Of a DNA stretch of 64,000 nt, positions 43,201 through 51,538 are shown one piece after another; the stretch's first letter is position 1; each line of letters opens with the position of its first letter. Below the pieces are notes generated by a model. That model ran no database searches. It worked only from the letters and a program-made list of their open reading frames with translations, and was not told where the DNA came from. A program made the position numbers and the translations under genes. The stretch spans positions 310,001 through 374,000 of the forward strand of contig NZ_CABHOU010000025.1 of NCBI RefSeq assembly GCF_902168175.1, read 5' to 3'. The DNA comes from an uncultured Chitinophaga sp. (GTDB lineage Bacteria > Bacteroidota > Bacteroidia > Chitinophagales > Chitinophagaceae).

Positions 43201-44357
43201 CACAGGGCGGCGACCAATTATCCGGCGGACTTAACTGGGATATTACCAGGGAGCGCTTCTTCCGCTCCAAAACGATCAGCAGCCTGTCTCTCGACGTAAC
43301 CGTGGCCGACATCAGTCCTTACCAGGGCCTTGCCCTCATGATGTCCACCAACACGCCTAAAGCCGGTGGCGGTTACAGTATGATCAGTGTAACTAACTTC
43401 GAATTACTGCCTGCCCATCAACAAAACCAGGAGGCACATGGCAGAATAGGTATCCTGAAAGATCGTTTTACTTTCGATATCAACTTTTACCGCAGTACCC
43501 GTACCGGCATTGCGTATGGCACCTTCCCTACCGATCCGGCCACAGGCCTTGGCGCGCAACCTAACTATAGCAAGATGTTGAACAAGGGGGTGGAAATGGC
43601 ATTGATGACGAAAATCATCGATAATAAAAACTTTCTGTGGATGATGAACCTGAACGGTGCGTACAATGTGAACGAATCGCTGAATGCCCCCAATGTTAAT
43701 TTCTCTATGACGCGGGATTACCTGACCGCTACCCGCGATGGTTATGCTACCGATAACATATGGAGTTACAACTGGGCAGGACTGGACGCTACTGGCAATC
43801 CGCAGGTATATAACAGTAAAAAAGAAAAAGCCGCCATGCCCGATTCCGCCAGCCTCGTTTACAGCGGCAGGCTGCGGGCTCCATGGACAGGTGCAATTAT
43901 CCAGAACCTGGAATACAAAAATTTCTTCTTCAGCGCCCGCGCCATGTTAAGTATGGGGCATGTGTTCAGGGTGTATACACCCGCGCCGTCCGGCATACTG
44001 GACAAACACGAACTCATCTCCAAACGCTGGAAGCAGGCAGGCGACGAGGCATTTACCGATGTTCCGGTAATGGCAGCGGGGAGTATTTCAAGATCGCTGG
44101 TGATACAAAACTCCACCAACACAATTGAACCTGCCGACAATCTCCAATTGAGAGAAATACAGTTTGGCTGGTCGGCCCCGGCTACTATGTTGAAAAACAA
44201 ACAGGTAAAAGGTCTCACCATTTCAGCGCAGGTACGTAATGTGGCAGTGTGGGCGCGCAACAAATATGGGATAGATCCTACGATTGTATCCAACAACGGT
44301 CTTGTAGGTTACAAACAGCCTGTCCAGTATGCGTTAAGTGTGAATTTGAATCTCTAA
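40233..44357 (+). CDS. SusC/RagA-family transporter with STN signalling domain
   Basis: The ATG at 40233 (MQKTANWSGRGIAMPYHRQ) is preferred over the TTG in the track. About 1374 residues: a signal peptide (MKLTVFLLTVVLMNVYASGSAQ), an STN domain (VTLSGKNMQLKKVFSAIKQQTGYHVFFEAETM), a CarboxypepD_reg-like domain (YGTIETYAGEPVSGASIRVKGTNQGTVTNAKGYF), a plug with IIRDPAECVKWGPKAAGGIIMI, and a large barrel ending YALSVNLNL. The STN domain links substrate binding to the FecR/sigma pair upstream. It forms an operon with SusD, a lipoprotein and a TlpA protein. The plug phrase differs from the usual VLKDASA type. Confidence 0.95.
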   Translation: MQKTANWSGRGIAMPYHRQCGRQPETKIMLVTPWRLQTTAPGNTFKKLMLVMKLTVFLLTVVLMNVYASGSAQSVTLSGKNMQLKKVFSAIKQQTGYHVFFEAETMNAAKNVSFNVNDMPLQAFLDIILKDQPLAYEITSKTISIIPKSKPIVPALLKAAAEEAAPLAPAFVYGTIETYAGEPVSGASIRVKGTNQGTVTNAKGYFSLEGIPDNAVLLVSSIGFKPVTIGIRTSATGYTAYAMDKVQAGDIKATAGNNVTLSIKLQASINELDKAEVVSKRAAGVPVEMKNRRHQTLSQLLEGSVPGLTLKTEITTTHDLFLNGNDLEEQYERFKRNGLDMSQYPTYESYLKFYYDMSNQAYTPGGSTIPQQRVNYTTQTTNSGVIPELRGASGFTGGQSGLLVVIDGFPQDNFPADYPMNNVESIRIIRDPAECVKWGPKAAGGIIMITTTGAQPGKLQINYSTNLFYSERPDNSNGAMQLASSKEILDYYKEGYDKGLAGYLQTANVNMLTPAQRMLYYLGKGTLSQSVFQQQWDSMSLLSNRGQLRNLQQDIFSHNHTLSVMGGSNAYRFNVSGTYRYGKNSARGSHAEDLLLNIKNDLRLFKGKLVASLDVNTINSTSKDPGATSISSMDPYEMLVDKDGSYVYNNYEVSPELNNTMQQLGFFNYGINPIEDQLNSSIKTKISGFNSRLNVQWDLAKNLQWSTSVQYNPKHNSSENWDGIRSSTARRKINEYGIVRNAASGNVIDFYVPPGDIMRRSSSNSEVWNVRSGLTYKLKLGNHTILAGAGMGAGSEKTTINPDTTLYGYNKTTGTGLPIMYTGQTSLSNYLGRAVYPLELLLRSMPAETISRNTSFNGNFTYSYKDKYEFNTGYASVFLPISGGSESYASLTDYSATGTWNMHRESFFHIPWINSMKLSALFEQVRLPELPATLSATRTLQTLWNTNSIFVSAFTPAQLNGQVSTNIGGQYQVGLSGERITFNVRYNHPSQGGDQLSGGLNWDITRERFFRSKTISSLSLDVTVADISPYQGLALMMSTNTPKAGGGYSMISVTNFELLPAHQQNQEAHGRIGILKDRFTFDINFYRSTRTGIAYGTFPTDPATGLGAQPNYSKMLNKGVEMALMTKIIDNKNFLWMMNLNGAYNVNESLNAPNVNFSMTRDYLTATRDGYATDNIWSYNWAGLDATGNPQVYNSKKEKAAMPDSASLVYSGRLRAPWTGAIIQNLEYKNFFFSARAMLSMGHVFRVYTPAPSGILDKHELISKRWKQAGDEAFTDVPVMAAGSISRSLVIQNSTNTIEPADNLQLREIQFGWSAPATMLKNKQVKGLTISAQVRNVAVWARNKYGIDPTIVSNNGLVGYKQPVQYALSVNLNL

Positions 44358-44368
44358 AAAAATTATTT

Positions 44369-45799
44369 ATGAAGATATTTTCATTACCCGCAATATGCCT
44401 TGTACTGGTAGCCACACTCGCTACCGGTTGCGAAAAATTCCTGGGCGTGCGGCCAGACACCAACCAGGCTAACCTTTACAAAGTAGCCGATTTGCAGGAA
44501 ATGCTGAACAGCAGCGGCATGGGCGAACCAAACTTCGTGATCGCCGATCTTGTAAGCGACGACATAATGATTCCCGAGCGCCTGCTCACCGAGCTAAATC
44601 CCAACTCCTATTTCACAAAGGCCCATATCTGGGGCCCTACTGTATGGGAAGTAGCCGATGTTGATCCGGTTTATAACAGCGCCTATAAGTGGATACTGCA
44701 GATGAACATCATTCTCAACTATATCAATGAAACCAATGATGGCACTCCCGCCCAGAAAAGCCTCATCAGCGCCCAGGCAAAAATAAACAGGGCCTACTAC
44801 TACTATCAGCTACTGAATCTTTACGGACCAGCCTACCAGGCCGCTACCGCTGCTACCGACCTCGCCGTACCACTGGTGCTGGCACCCGATGCATCGCTTA
44901 AACCGGCACGTGCTACTGTTAAAGCAGTATATGATCAAATTGTAAAAGACCTGGAAGATGCCGTGAATACAAGCAATCTGCCCGACTTTGGTGTGGACGT
45001 TATCCATCCCGGTAAAGCGGCTGCGTTGGCCATGTTGGCCAAAACTTACCTGTATGCAGGCAACTATGCCAAAGCACAGGAAACGGCCGGGGCGGCCCTG
45101 GCTATCAGATCTGCCATTCTCGATTTCAATACCTTTTCATTTGTAAACCCACCTACGCCCGCAGCAGGTGTGATTAACAAACCTATGCTACTGAGAGACC
45201 AGACCAATAACCCGGAAGTCTTGTTCGCGAAAGTATGCATCGACTATACCTATTTCTCTACTTTTAAAGCTACGCCGCTGATCAGCGACGACCTAAGCAC
45301 ACTACTGGGTACAAAAGACCTCCGCTTTTTATATAATTTCTACAAGCTAACCACCAACACCCGCTACAGTTACATGATTTACGCCAGCGCAGGCATGCAG
45401 TTCAACTATAGCATTGGCGTACCGGAAATGATGTTGATCAGAGCGGAATGTTTAGCCCGGGATAATGGCGGCAGTGATGCAATAACCCTGCTGAACCAGC
45501 TGCGCCTGAAACGTTTTAAAACGGCGGACTATGCAGCGCTTACTTACACCAATGACGAAGATGCGTTGAAAGCTGTTCTTGATGAAAGAAGAAGAGAACT
45601 GTTCATGCGCGGTGGCACCCGCACCTTTGACCTTAAGAGGTTAAACCTGGAAACTGCCTTCAAAAAAGACCTGGTAAGGAAATCCGATGTAACCGGCAAT
45701 GTAATCGCTACGCTGCCCGCCGGTTCACCACGATACCTGTTCCCGTTCCAGCCAAGCATCATCGCCAACAATCCCTTAATTATTCCCAACGAACGCTAA
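44369..45799 (+). CDS. SusD/RagB-family outer-membrane lipoprotein
   Basis: The start at MKIFSLPAICLVLVATLATGC (44369) gives a proper lipobox and lies 12 bases after the SusC stop; the longer ORF track version overlaps SusC. About 476 residues, TPR-like helices (INRAYYYYQLLNLYGPAYQAAT, AALAMLAKTYLYAGNYAKAQETAG), a C-terminal VLDERRRELFMRGGTRTFDLKRLN and YLFPFQPSIIANNPLI. It should cap the SusC barrel. The substrate is not predictable here because no degradative enzyme is present. Confidence 0.94.
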   Translation: MKIFSLPAICLVLVATLATGCEKFLGVRPDTNQANLYKVADLQEMLNSSGMGEPNFVIADLVSDDIMIPERLLTELNPNSYFTKAHIWGPTVWEVADVDPVYNSAYKWILQMNIILNYINETNDGTPAQKSLISAQAKINRAYYYYQLLNLYGPAYQAATAATDLAVPLVLAPDASLKPARATVKAVYDQIVKDLEDAVNTSNLPDFGVDVIHPGKAAALAMLAKTYLYAGNYAKAQETAGAALAIRSAILDFNTFSFVNPPTPAAGVINKPMLLRDQTNNPEVLFAKVCIDYTYFSTFKATPLISDDLSTLLGTKDLRFLYNFYKLTTNTRYSYMIYASAGMQFNYSIGVPEMMLIRAECLARDNGGSDAITLLNQLRLKRFKTADYAALTYTNDEDALKAVLDERRRELFMRGGTRTFDLKRLNLETAFKKDLVRKSDVTGNVIATLPAGSPRYLFPFQPSIIANNPLIIPNER

Positions 45800-45810
45800 A
45801 AAAATTATTC

Positions 45811-46779
45811 ATGTATACTTATAAATATACGTTGCTCGCCATGCTGCTGTTTTGCACAGCGATGGTATCGTGCAGCAAAGACGATGATACGGGGCTTGAC
45901 TTCGATGTGGTAAAAAGTCTTTCGTCCACCAACATACTGCCAACCGGCGATGGTGCGGCGGTAGTGTCGGACGGTAAACTGTTATTCGAAGGCAGTAAAC
46001 CAGGTGCCTTCTTCCCCATCCTGAAGAACTTAAGCGGAAAAGACGTGGAAGTAACAGCAAGAATAGATACCAATCCTGCACTGCTGCGCATCTACGATAG
46101 TCTTTATCATACTACTTCACCCGCCATAACGAACGGCCTTTTTACATTGGCGAACAATGGCAGGTGTATTATCAAAGCCGGACATTACAAATCGGCAGAT
46201 TCGATCGGCATTTTGCCGGGTACAGCGGCAACATTTGCGCCCGGTAATTACCGTTACGTGGTACCGGTGGTGCTGGAAAGCAAATCTGCCAACCTGCTGA
46301 AGGCCCGCATTATGTTCGTGAAATACAATGTAACCATCACCAATGCCTACATCTCTTCGGCATCTACCGGTAGGAATAACATTGTGCTCACGGCCATTTC
46401 CGTTGTTCCACAAATGCCCTCGCCACTGATCAGGGTAAACCTGGAATCGGCTATCGCCAGTACGTCTAAATATGCGATAGAAGCGGTTAACTCACAGGAA
46501 CTTACAGATGCTTACAACGCTAAATTCCAGACGGCTTACAAACCATTCCCGGCAGGCTCCTGGGTTTTCAGTACCGATTCAACTACGATCAATGCCAACA
46601 CCCTGTCATCGGCCAATGGTTTCACTCCCATATTCAGGCCCGACCCTACGAAATTCCCTGTAGGCAGCACTTACATCATGGCACTGAAAGTAAAAGATCC
46701 CAAGGGCGTTGGATTAACGACCACGGAAATACTGGCCAGCAAAAATGTGCTGTTCGCCATTATTACTTCAGTACAATAA
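45811..46779 (+). CDS. Surface lipoprotein, BT_3987/DUF1735-like (tentative)
   Basis: A 322-residue lipoprotein (lipobox MVSCS near residue 20). Two similar beta-rich segments follow: LFEGSKPGAFFPILKNLSGKDVEVTARIDTNP and a later SPLIRVNLESAIASTSKYAIEAVNSQ with KFPVGSTYIMALKVKDPKGVGL. The layout is like BT_3987/DUF1735 lipoproteins that commonly follow SusC/SusD, so it is likely a surface substrate-binding accessory. It starts 11 bases after the SusD stop and is in the operon. Confidence 0.55.
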   Translation: MYTYKYTLLAMLLFCTAMVSCSKDDDTGLDFDVVKSLSSTNILPTGDGAAVVSDGKLLFEGSKPGAFFPILKNLSGKDVEVTARIDTNPALLRIYDSLYHTTSPAITNGLFTLANNGRCIIKAGHYKSADSIGILPGTAATFAPGNYRYVVPVVLESKSANLLKARIMFVKYNVTITNAYISSASTGRNNIVLTAISVVPQMPSPLIRVNLESAIASTSKYAIEAVNSQELTDAYNAKFQTAYKPFPAGSWVFSTDSTTINANTLSSANGFTPIFRPDPTKFPVGSTYIMALKVKDPKGVGLTTTEILASKNVLFAIITSVQ

Positions 46780-46806
46780 CATCATCCAATCATAAAATAC
46801 GGAAAC

Positions 46807-48195
46807 ATGAAAAATAGGATTACAGGGCTACTGACCATGGGCGCAGCGTTACTTTTCGGACATACAGCGCACGCCCAGGTAAACATGAAAACGCTGGCCA
46901 CCAGCAAAGAAGAAAGCCATTTTGTACTGGCATACAAAGCTTATGACAGTGCAGGCCGCAAAGCTGCCGCCGACTCTGTTGTTGCTTTTGCCAAAAAGAA
47001 CATCCCGCAGAGTAAGGCGATGCGTGCGGAGTTGGTACAAAAGATGCAGCAGGAAAAAGACGTCCTTAAAAGAGAACAGCTTTTTAAACAATGCGTTGAC
47101 GCCTATCCAATCCGTAACATTCCCGGCATCTTCGTAGTATACGATTACATGCGTGCAGGTATCGGCGCACACTACGCTACAGAGGGCAATTCCGCTAAGG
47201 CAAAACAATATGCCGACGAAATGGAATACCCGTTTTGGGCGGGAGAAGGTCGTATGATCATTGCGAACGCGCTGTTGAAAAAAGGCGATACCGCCACCGC
47301 TACCGGACTGGTTTTAAAGGCTGTAGAAACCGGCCGCGCATTCGTAAATCCCAAACCCGGCGACAATGAGGCGCAATTTGCAGCGGTAGGTTATCCTTAC
47401 TCCAACCTTATGTATGCCAACCTGATGTACCGTCAGGGGAATTATGATACCGCCCTGGTGTATATGGAAGAAGCTGCACGATACAATGCCCGTGGTGAGG
47501 GTGATTATTACCTGCTGCACGCCCGCATTCTCCGCGCCCTGAATAAACTTCCGGAAGCACAGGCAAAACTCGAAACGTCGGTAATTACAGGCAAATCCAA
47601 CCAGGTAAGTCTGAAAGAACTACAGGAAATTTACCAGTTACGTAACGGCAATACGAGTGGATTTGAAACTTATGTTGCGGGACTTAAAAACAAAATGAAA
47701 GCCGAAACTAAAGCCAGGGTTTCGAAAGAAATGATAGACGAACCGGCGCTTGCATTTGCACTGAAGGATTTGAACGGCAATAGTGTATCGCTGGCCAGCC
47801 TGAAAGGAAAAGTAGTAGTACTCGACTTCTGGGCCACCTGGTGTGGCCCCTGCAAAGCCTCTTTCCCTGCTATGAAAAAGGCGCAGGATAAGTTTAAGAA
47901 TGATGGTAAAGTACAGTTCCTGTTCATCGACTGCTGGGAAAGAGCGGAAGATTACGAGGAACTGGTAAAGAAGTACATCACGTCTAACAAGTACGACTTT
48001 TCTGTATTGTTCGATCCGAAACCTGCGGAAGGCAAATCGGTAGCAGAGCATTACGGAGTAACCGCCATCCCTGCCAAATTTGTGATTGATGGAAATGGCA
48101 GGATCAGGTTTAAAATGGCAGGCTTTACGGGGGGCGAAGAAGCTGCCGTAGAAGAGCTGTCGGCCATGATTAACATGGCCAAAGGAAGCAATTAA
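46807..48195 (+). CDS. TlpA-like thioredoxin-fold protein with helical N-terminus
   Basis: A 462-residue secreted protein. The signal peptide ends HTAHAQ. Residues 25-310 are helical repeats (DTATATGLVLKAVETG, DYYLLHARILRALNKLPEAQAKL), and the C-terminal 150 residues are a TlpA fold with VLDFWATWCGPCKASFPAMK and VTAIPAKFVIDGNGRIRF. The CGPC pair implies redox activity. It is the last gene of the sigma-controlled SusC/SusD operon, where it may reduce or mature imported or surface proteins. Confidence 0.88.
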   Translation: MKNRITGLLTMGAALLFGHTAHAQVNMKTLATSKEESHFVLAYKAYDSAGRKAAADSVVAFAKKNIPQSKAMRAELVQKMQQEKDVLKREQLFKQCVDAYPIRNIPGIFVVYDYMRAGIGAHYATEGNSAKAKQYADEMEYPFWAGEGRMIIANALLKKGDTATATGLVLKAVETGRAFVNPKPGDNEAQFAAVGYPYSNLMYANLMYRQGNYDTALVYMEEAARYNARGEGDYYLLHARILRALNKLPEAQAKLETSVITGKSNQVSLKELQEIYQLRNGNTSGFETYVAGLKNKMKAETKARVSKEMIDEPALAFALKDLNGNSVSLASLKGKVVVLDFWATWCGPCKASFPAMKKAQDKFKNDGKVQFLFIDCWERAEDYEELVKKYITSNKYDFSVLFDPKPAEGKSVAEHYGVTAIPAKFVIDGNGRIRFKMAGFTGGEEAAVEELSAMINMAKGSN

Positions 48196-48217
48196 CCCAC
48201 AGTAACCAATAAAGAAG

Positions 48218-48250
48218 AAAGCCGCTGCAGTTTATCTGTAGCGGCTTTTG
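48218..48250 (+). terminator. Terminator after the SusC/SusD/TlpA operon
   Basis: AAAGCCGCTGCAG pairs with CTGTAGCGGCTTT, one mismatch, followed by TTGTG, 23 bases after the TlpA stop. Confidence 0.8.
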
Positions 48251-48390
48251 TGCTTTGGGACCTGGCATTAAATCACTGTAATGCAACCTGACATAAATTA
48301 TTGCGGCCAGGCGCCCCGACAACGGCAGCCGCAATAAAGTTGCAGCCTGCCAGGGGCACGAAACTCTCGAACGCTCAAAAAAACTCATCA

Positions 48391-48415
48391 AAATGTAAAG
48401 TATTCATTACATTTG
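48391..48415. promoter_or_regulatory. Operator/promoter of the membrane-protein/HTH pair
   Basis: AAATGTAA, 8 bases, TTACATTT is a perfect inverted repeat that overlaps TACATTTG, a full -7 box match, 20 bases before the ATG at 48435. The same motif occurs at 49112. Autoregulation by the HTH protein is likely. Confidence 0.65.
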
Positions 48416-48434
48416 GTAACGTAAAGGCTACATT

Positions 48435-48845
48435 ATGAAAGAAAATTCCTTCCCCTACAATTACCGGCTTAAAGCGCTGGGTATACTGATTATGCTCGCC
48501 GGCGTATTCAGTTTTTTCCAGCAATACATCAGGAAAGATGTTTTTGATGCCAATGAACTGGCTGTTGGCTTAAGCTGGGGTTTGGTATTCTTTTTTTTCT
48601 CCAAAGAGAAAAGGGATGATGAGATGATACATATATTGAAATTTAAAGCGCTAACCAGGGCGGTGATCATCTCGTTCGCCATCACTCATCTTTATAACTA
48701 CCTGATGCTGAACTGGCGCCTTGAACGCGAAAAAGACATTATCCTCTCCATATCTGCCTATCAATTCCTGGCGCTTACATTACTGATCGCCACCGGTATA
48801 TTTTATTACATGAAACATCAGGCCTCGTTAATTGAAGAAAAATGA
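48435..48845 (+). CDS. Small integral membrane protein
   Basis: A 136-residue protein with about four hydrophobic segments (LGILIMLAGVFSFFQQYI, LAVGLSWGLVFFFF, AVIISFAITHLYNYLML, FLALTLLIATGIFYYM) and charged loops. No family is recognised with confidence. Its stop overlaps the start of an XRE-type regulator by 4 bases, so the two are translated as a pair. Such pairs often let a membrane protein modulate a small HTH regulator, but no evidence shows it here. Confidence 0.7.
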   Translation: MKENSFPYNYRLKALGILIMLAGVFSFFQQYIRKDVFDANELAVGLSWGLVFFFFSKEKRDDEMIHILKFKALTRAVIISFAITHLYNYLMLNWRLEREKDIILSISAYQFLALTLLIATGIFYYMKHQASLIEEK

Positions 48846-49048
48846 AGAATCTTATTAAGGTAGAACGAGCCAGGAACAATGTAACACAGGCTGAACTGGC
48901 AGATAACGTGAAGGTGGCAAGACAAACAATTATCGCCATTGAAAGCGGGAGGTTCGTACCGTCTACAATGCTGGCATTAAAGATAGCGAAGGTACTGAAG
49001 TGTAGCGTAGATGTGCTTTTTGAGCTGGAGGAAACGGATTGGCAGTAA
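48842..49048 (+). CDS. XRE-family small HTH regulator
   Basis: A 68-residue cro/C1-type helix-turn-helix protein: NLIKVERARNNVTQAELADNVKVARQTIIAIESGRFVPSTMLALKIAKVL. The length matches the compact YozG-like regulators. It overlaps the membrane protein gene by 4 bases (ATGA). The inverted AATGTAA/TTACATT motifs before the pair and again downstream are likely targets. Confidence 0.88.
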   Translation: MKNLIKVERARNNVTQAELADNVKVARQTIIAIESGRFVPSTMLALKIAKVLKCSVDVLFELEETDWQ

Positions 49049-49111
49049 TACGGACCTACCTGCCCCCTAAATTCACCCATGATAAAGGGGTTTGAAATGT
49101 CTGCAGCATAT

Positions 49112-49135
49112 AATGTAAATGAATGCCTACATTTA
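49112..49135. promoter_or_regulatory. Second AATGTAA/TACATTT operator with -7-like box
   Basis: AATGTAA, 9 bases, TACATTT has the same total length (23 bases) and ends as the site at 48391-48415, and TACATTTA is one base from a -7 box. It lies 16 bases before the ATG at 49151 and upstream of the acyltransferase. Confidence 0.5.
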
Positions 49136-49150
49136 CACCTTATTGCAGAA

Positions 49151-49306
49151 ATGAATGGAAAAATGGCTTTACTGGAGCAGGATGAAAAAGACAAGATGTT
49201 CTCACACATGTACCTGGTAACAGGCTTTCGCCCTGAAATGAAACCAGCAAAAAAGTATCCATATCACTCACTGCCGGCATTAATGCCTGGCGGCCTGCAC
49301 AAATGA
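49151..49306 (+). CDS. Possible short protein downstream of HTH regulator
   Basis: The ORF track begins at 49079, but the second operator/promoter lies inside that frame, so the start at 49151 is preferred (51 residues: MNGKMALLEQDEKDKMF, then VTGFRPEMKPAKKYPYHSL). No domain is recognised. Support comes only from the promoter-like site and open frame; it may be non-coding leader for the acyltransferase gene 97 bases further on. Confidence 0.25.
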   Translation: MNGKMALLEQDEKDKMFSHMYLVTGFRPEMKPAKKYPYHSLPALMPGGLHK

Positions 49307-49402
49307 ACAGCAAGTTTAGCAGCAAGTTTAATGACAGAATACTATTTCCGGGCAACTCCTTATGCATCGGCTGGTTTTAAAATTGGATTTTAAGTTTTAG
49401 CG

Positions 49403-50272
49403 ATGAAGCAAACATTACAGAATATTGTAAACAAGAGTGTTTACGGCTTTTTTTATGCCGTTAGCCTGATGCCAGTGACTTTTTTATATGCAATCGCTTC
49501 TTTCGCGCATTTCCTCGCTTATTACGTTATTGGATACAGGAAAGCAGTAGTCATTCAAAACATTGCACGTTCCTTTCCTGAAATGAAATATGGACAGGTA
49601 CGCAGCATTGTAAAAAAGTTCTATGCCTCTTTCTTCGCCTATTTTGCCGAGATGATAAAGAGTATTTCTGTTTCGGAGAAAGTGCTGGATAAGAAGATAA
49701 TATTTGAGAACCTGGAGATTATAGACAGTCATGTGAGCGCAGGAAGAAATATAATTGCCAGTATGGGGCATTGCGGCAACTGGGAAATGCTGAATTTTAT
49801 GCCTTATAAGCTTCAACACGACATGTACGCTGTTTACAAACCCCTTCAGTCGGCAATGATGAACAAGCTGATGCTCAGACTCCGGTCGCGCTTTGGTATG
49901 AAGATGATATCCGACAAATCGGTTGTACGTCATATACTGACTCAAAAATCATCGCCGGCCGTATACCTGTTTCTGGCCGATCAAAGTCCCCGGACGAAAG
50001 AAGAAAAGTATAAATTCGAGTTGCTGAACCAGGAAACCTATTTTTTTTCAGGTATGGAAAAGCTGGCGCGTGTGAGCCGATCGGCAGTTATTTACCTGCA
50101 CATTACACAGTTATCAAAGGGCAGTTACAAAATAACGTGCATGCCCATATGCTCCGAAGCCGAATCCATGAACGAAGGAGAAATAACCCAAAAGTATGTC
50201 GGGCTGCTAACGGAAAATATCAAAGAAGCACCAGCCGGCTGGCTGTGGACGCATAAAAGGTGGAAAAGATAG
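49403..50272 (+). CDS. Lipid A / lysophospholipid acyltransferase (LpxL/HtrB-like)
   Basis: A 289-residue membrane-associated acyltransferase. The N-terminal hydrophobic part (MPVTFLYAIASFAHFLAYYVIGYR) leads to the RKAVVIQNIARSFPEM segment and the catalytic HxxxxE motif in SMGHCGNWEML (about residues 120-127). FLADQSPRTKEEKYKFELLNQETYFFSGMEKLAR gives the later substrate-binding block, and WLWTHKRWKR the conserved C-terminus. It likely adds a secondary acyl chain to lipid A. It follows an operator-like site shared with the HTH pair. Confidence 0.9.
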   Translation: MKQTLQNIVNKSVYGFFYAVSLMPVTFLYAIASFAHFLAYYVIGYRKAVVIQNIARSFPEMKYGQVRSIVKKFYASFFAYFAEMIKSISVSEKVLDKKIIFENLEIIDSHVSAGRNIIASMGHCGNWEMLNFMPYKLQHDMYAVYKPLQSAMMNKLMLRLRSRFGMKMISDKSVVRHILTQKSSPAVYLFLADQSPRTKEEKYKFELLNQETYFFSGMEKLARVSRSAVIYLHITQLSKGSYKITCMPICSEAESMNEGEITQKYVGLLTENIKEAPAGWLWTHKRWKR

Positions 50273-50795
50273 GTGGGCTGATCGAGATCATGAAGTTAAA
50301 CAACGAATAGACTACTATGCAACTAGCTGGATTACTTGCTTAAATACGTTTATAAACATGCCGCATTTTTGTAAGAAGTAAATATCGAAAATACAACCAC
50401 AAGGTTCGGGGTTGTCCGGCTTTGTACCATACATGGATCTGAACCAACAAACAATTAAAAGTCAACAACATAATTTGGCTGCATCTATGCGAAAAAGGGA
50501 AGATCCGCTTTTAGAGCGGATCTTCCCTTTTTGTTACCCGAGATAAATCATTTTCAAACCAATTTATACAGATAATCAATAGCTTAGGCGGAATTTGATT
50601 AAATTCTGGGTAGAGAGTGGCAGCTTTTATTTGCGCCAACGCCTTTCTTCAGGCCACGATGTCTTTCAACTATAAGCTAATATTTTTATCAAATAAGCTT
50701 AAAGAATACCATTGCCTGTGGTAACAATAAGTTAATATGAATATTCATTAAGTCGCTTCCTGATTGCCTATTTTGCTACAGAATTTAAAGTCATA
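50273..50795. other. Intergenic region holding repeat copy A
   Basis: No ORF. It contains a sequence related to the 63.28-63.46-kb stretch, including a hairpin terminator and a 50-base tail (copy A, listed separately), then AT-rich sequence before the sigma gene. It marks the left side of an accessory cassette. Confidence 0.6.
50430..50590 (+). repeat. Dispersed intergenic repeat, copy A (hairpin plus tail)
   Basis: Core: AAGATCCGCT/AGCGGATCTT hairpin, then a tail ending ACCAATTTATACAGATAATC. The part before the hairpin (ACATGGATCTGAACCAACAAACAA) is a diverged match to copy C. The hairpin stem here is lengthened by AAAAAGGG/CCCTTTTT and could terminate transcription. Confidence 0.75.
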
Positions 50796-51386
50796 ATGGC
50801 AAAAGGGGAAATAGATAGATTTATGGAACTATGGTTGGAAGGCGATGAATCGGCTTTCAAAGGCGTTGTTAATCACTATTACCATCAAATGTATTCCTTC
50901 GCACTCCAAATGACCCACAACCGGGAAGATACGGAGGAATTAGTCATGAATTCATTTCTCAGACTGTGGCAACATAAAAACCGGGTCATTTATGTGTCCA
51001 GGCCCGACGAGTATCTTTTTGGTATCCTGCGCCGGGAAGTCGCGGGCTACGCCAGAAAGCGCGTATTGGTAGCAGAACCTATGGAAAATATCGAACCTGG
51101 AGAATTAGGAACAGTAGAACATCCGCAGTTTAATATAAAGGAATTGCGGGCAAAATACCAGGCGGCCCTGGACAAACTCACACCCAGACAAAGAGAGGTC
51201 TTTCAGCTCAGCAGAGAGCAGGAACTAACCCAACAGGAAATCGCCAACACCACAGGCCTATCCATAAATACCGTGGGCAACCACATGAACGCTGCGCTCA
51301 AGGTTTTTCGAAAAGAGATGAACGAATACCCCAACGCACTACCTGCGATTTTCTTTAGCTTCACAACTGCCGAACTGCTTTTCTGA
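50796..51386 (+). CDS. ECF-type RNA polymerase sigma factor
   Basis: A 196-residue sigma factor. Region 2 (about 18-85) includes ESAFKGVVNHYYHQMYSFALQMTHNREDTEELVMNSFLRLWQHK. Region 4 (about 125-180) has LTPRQREVFQLSREQELTQQEIANTTGLSINTVGNHMNAALKVFR. A hydrophobic C-terminal tail (AIFFSFTTAELLF) is typical of the FecR-controlled type. A FecR gene and an STN-containing receptor follow. Confidence 0.92.
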   Translation: MAKGEIDRFMELWLEGDESAFKGVVNHYYHQMYSFALQMTHNREDTEELVMNSFLRLWQHKNRVIYVSRPDEYLFGILRREVAGYARKRVLVAEPMENIEPGELGTVEHPQFNIKELRAKYQAALDKLTPRQREVFQLSREQELTQQEIANTTGLSINTVGNHMNAALKVFRKEMNEYPNALPAIFFSFTTAELLF

Positions 51387-51538
51387 TAATCTCCTTACTC
51401 CCACCCACATCAGGTTAATTAACATTAACAGCCCCGCCCCGTATGTTAACAATTTATGAACTCGCACTTTTCATCTAGTGGCTAACAGCGATTTTCTCAT
51501 TGTTTATAATAGATGGCATGCTGGTATGCCCGTAAACA

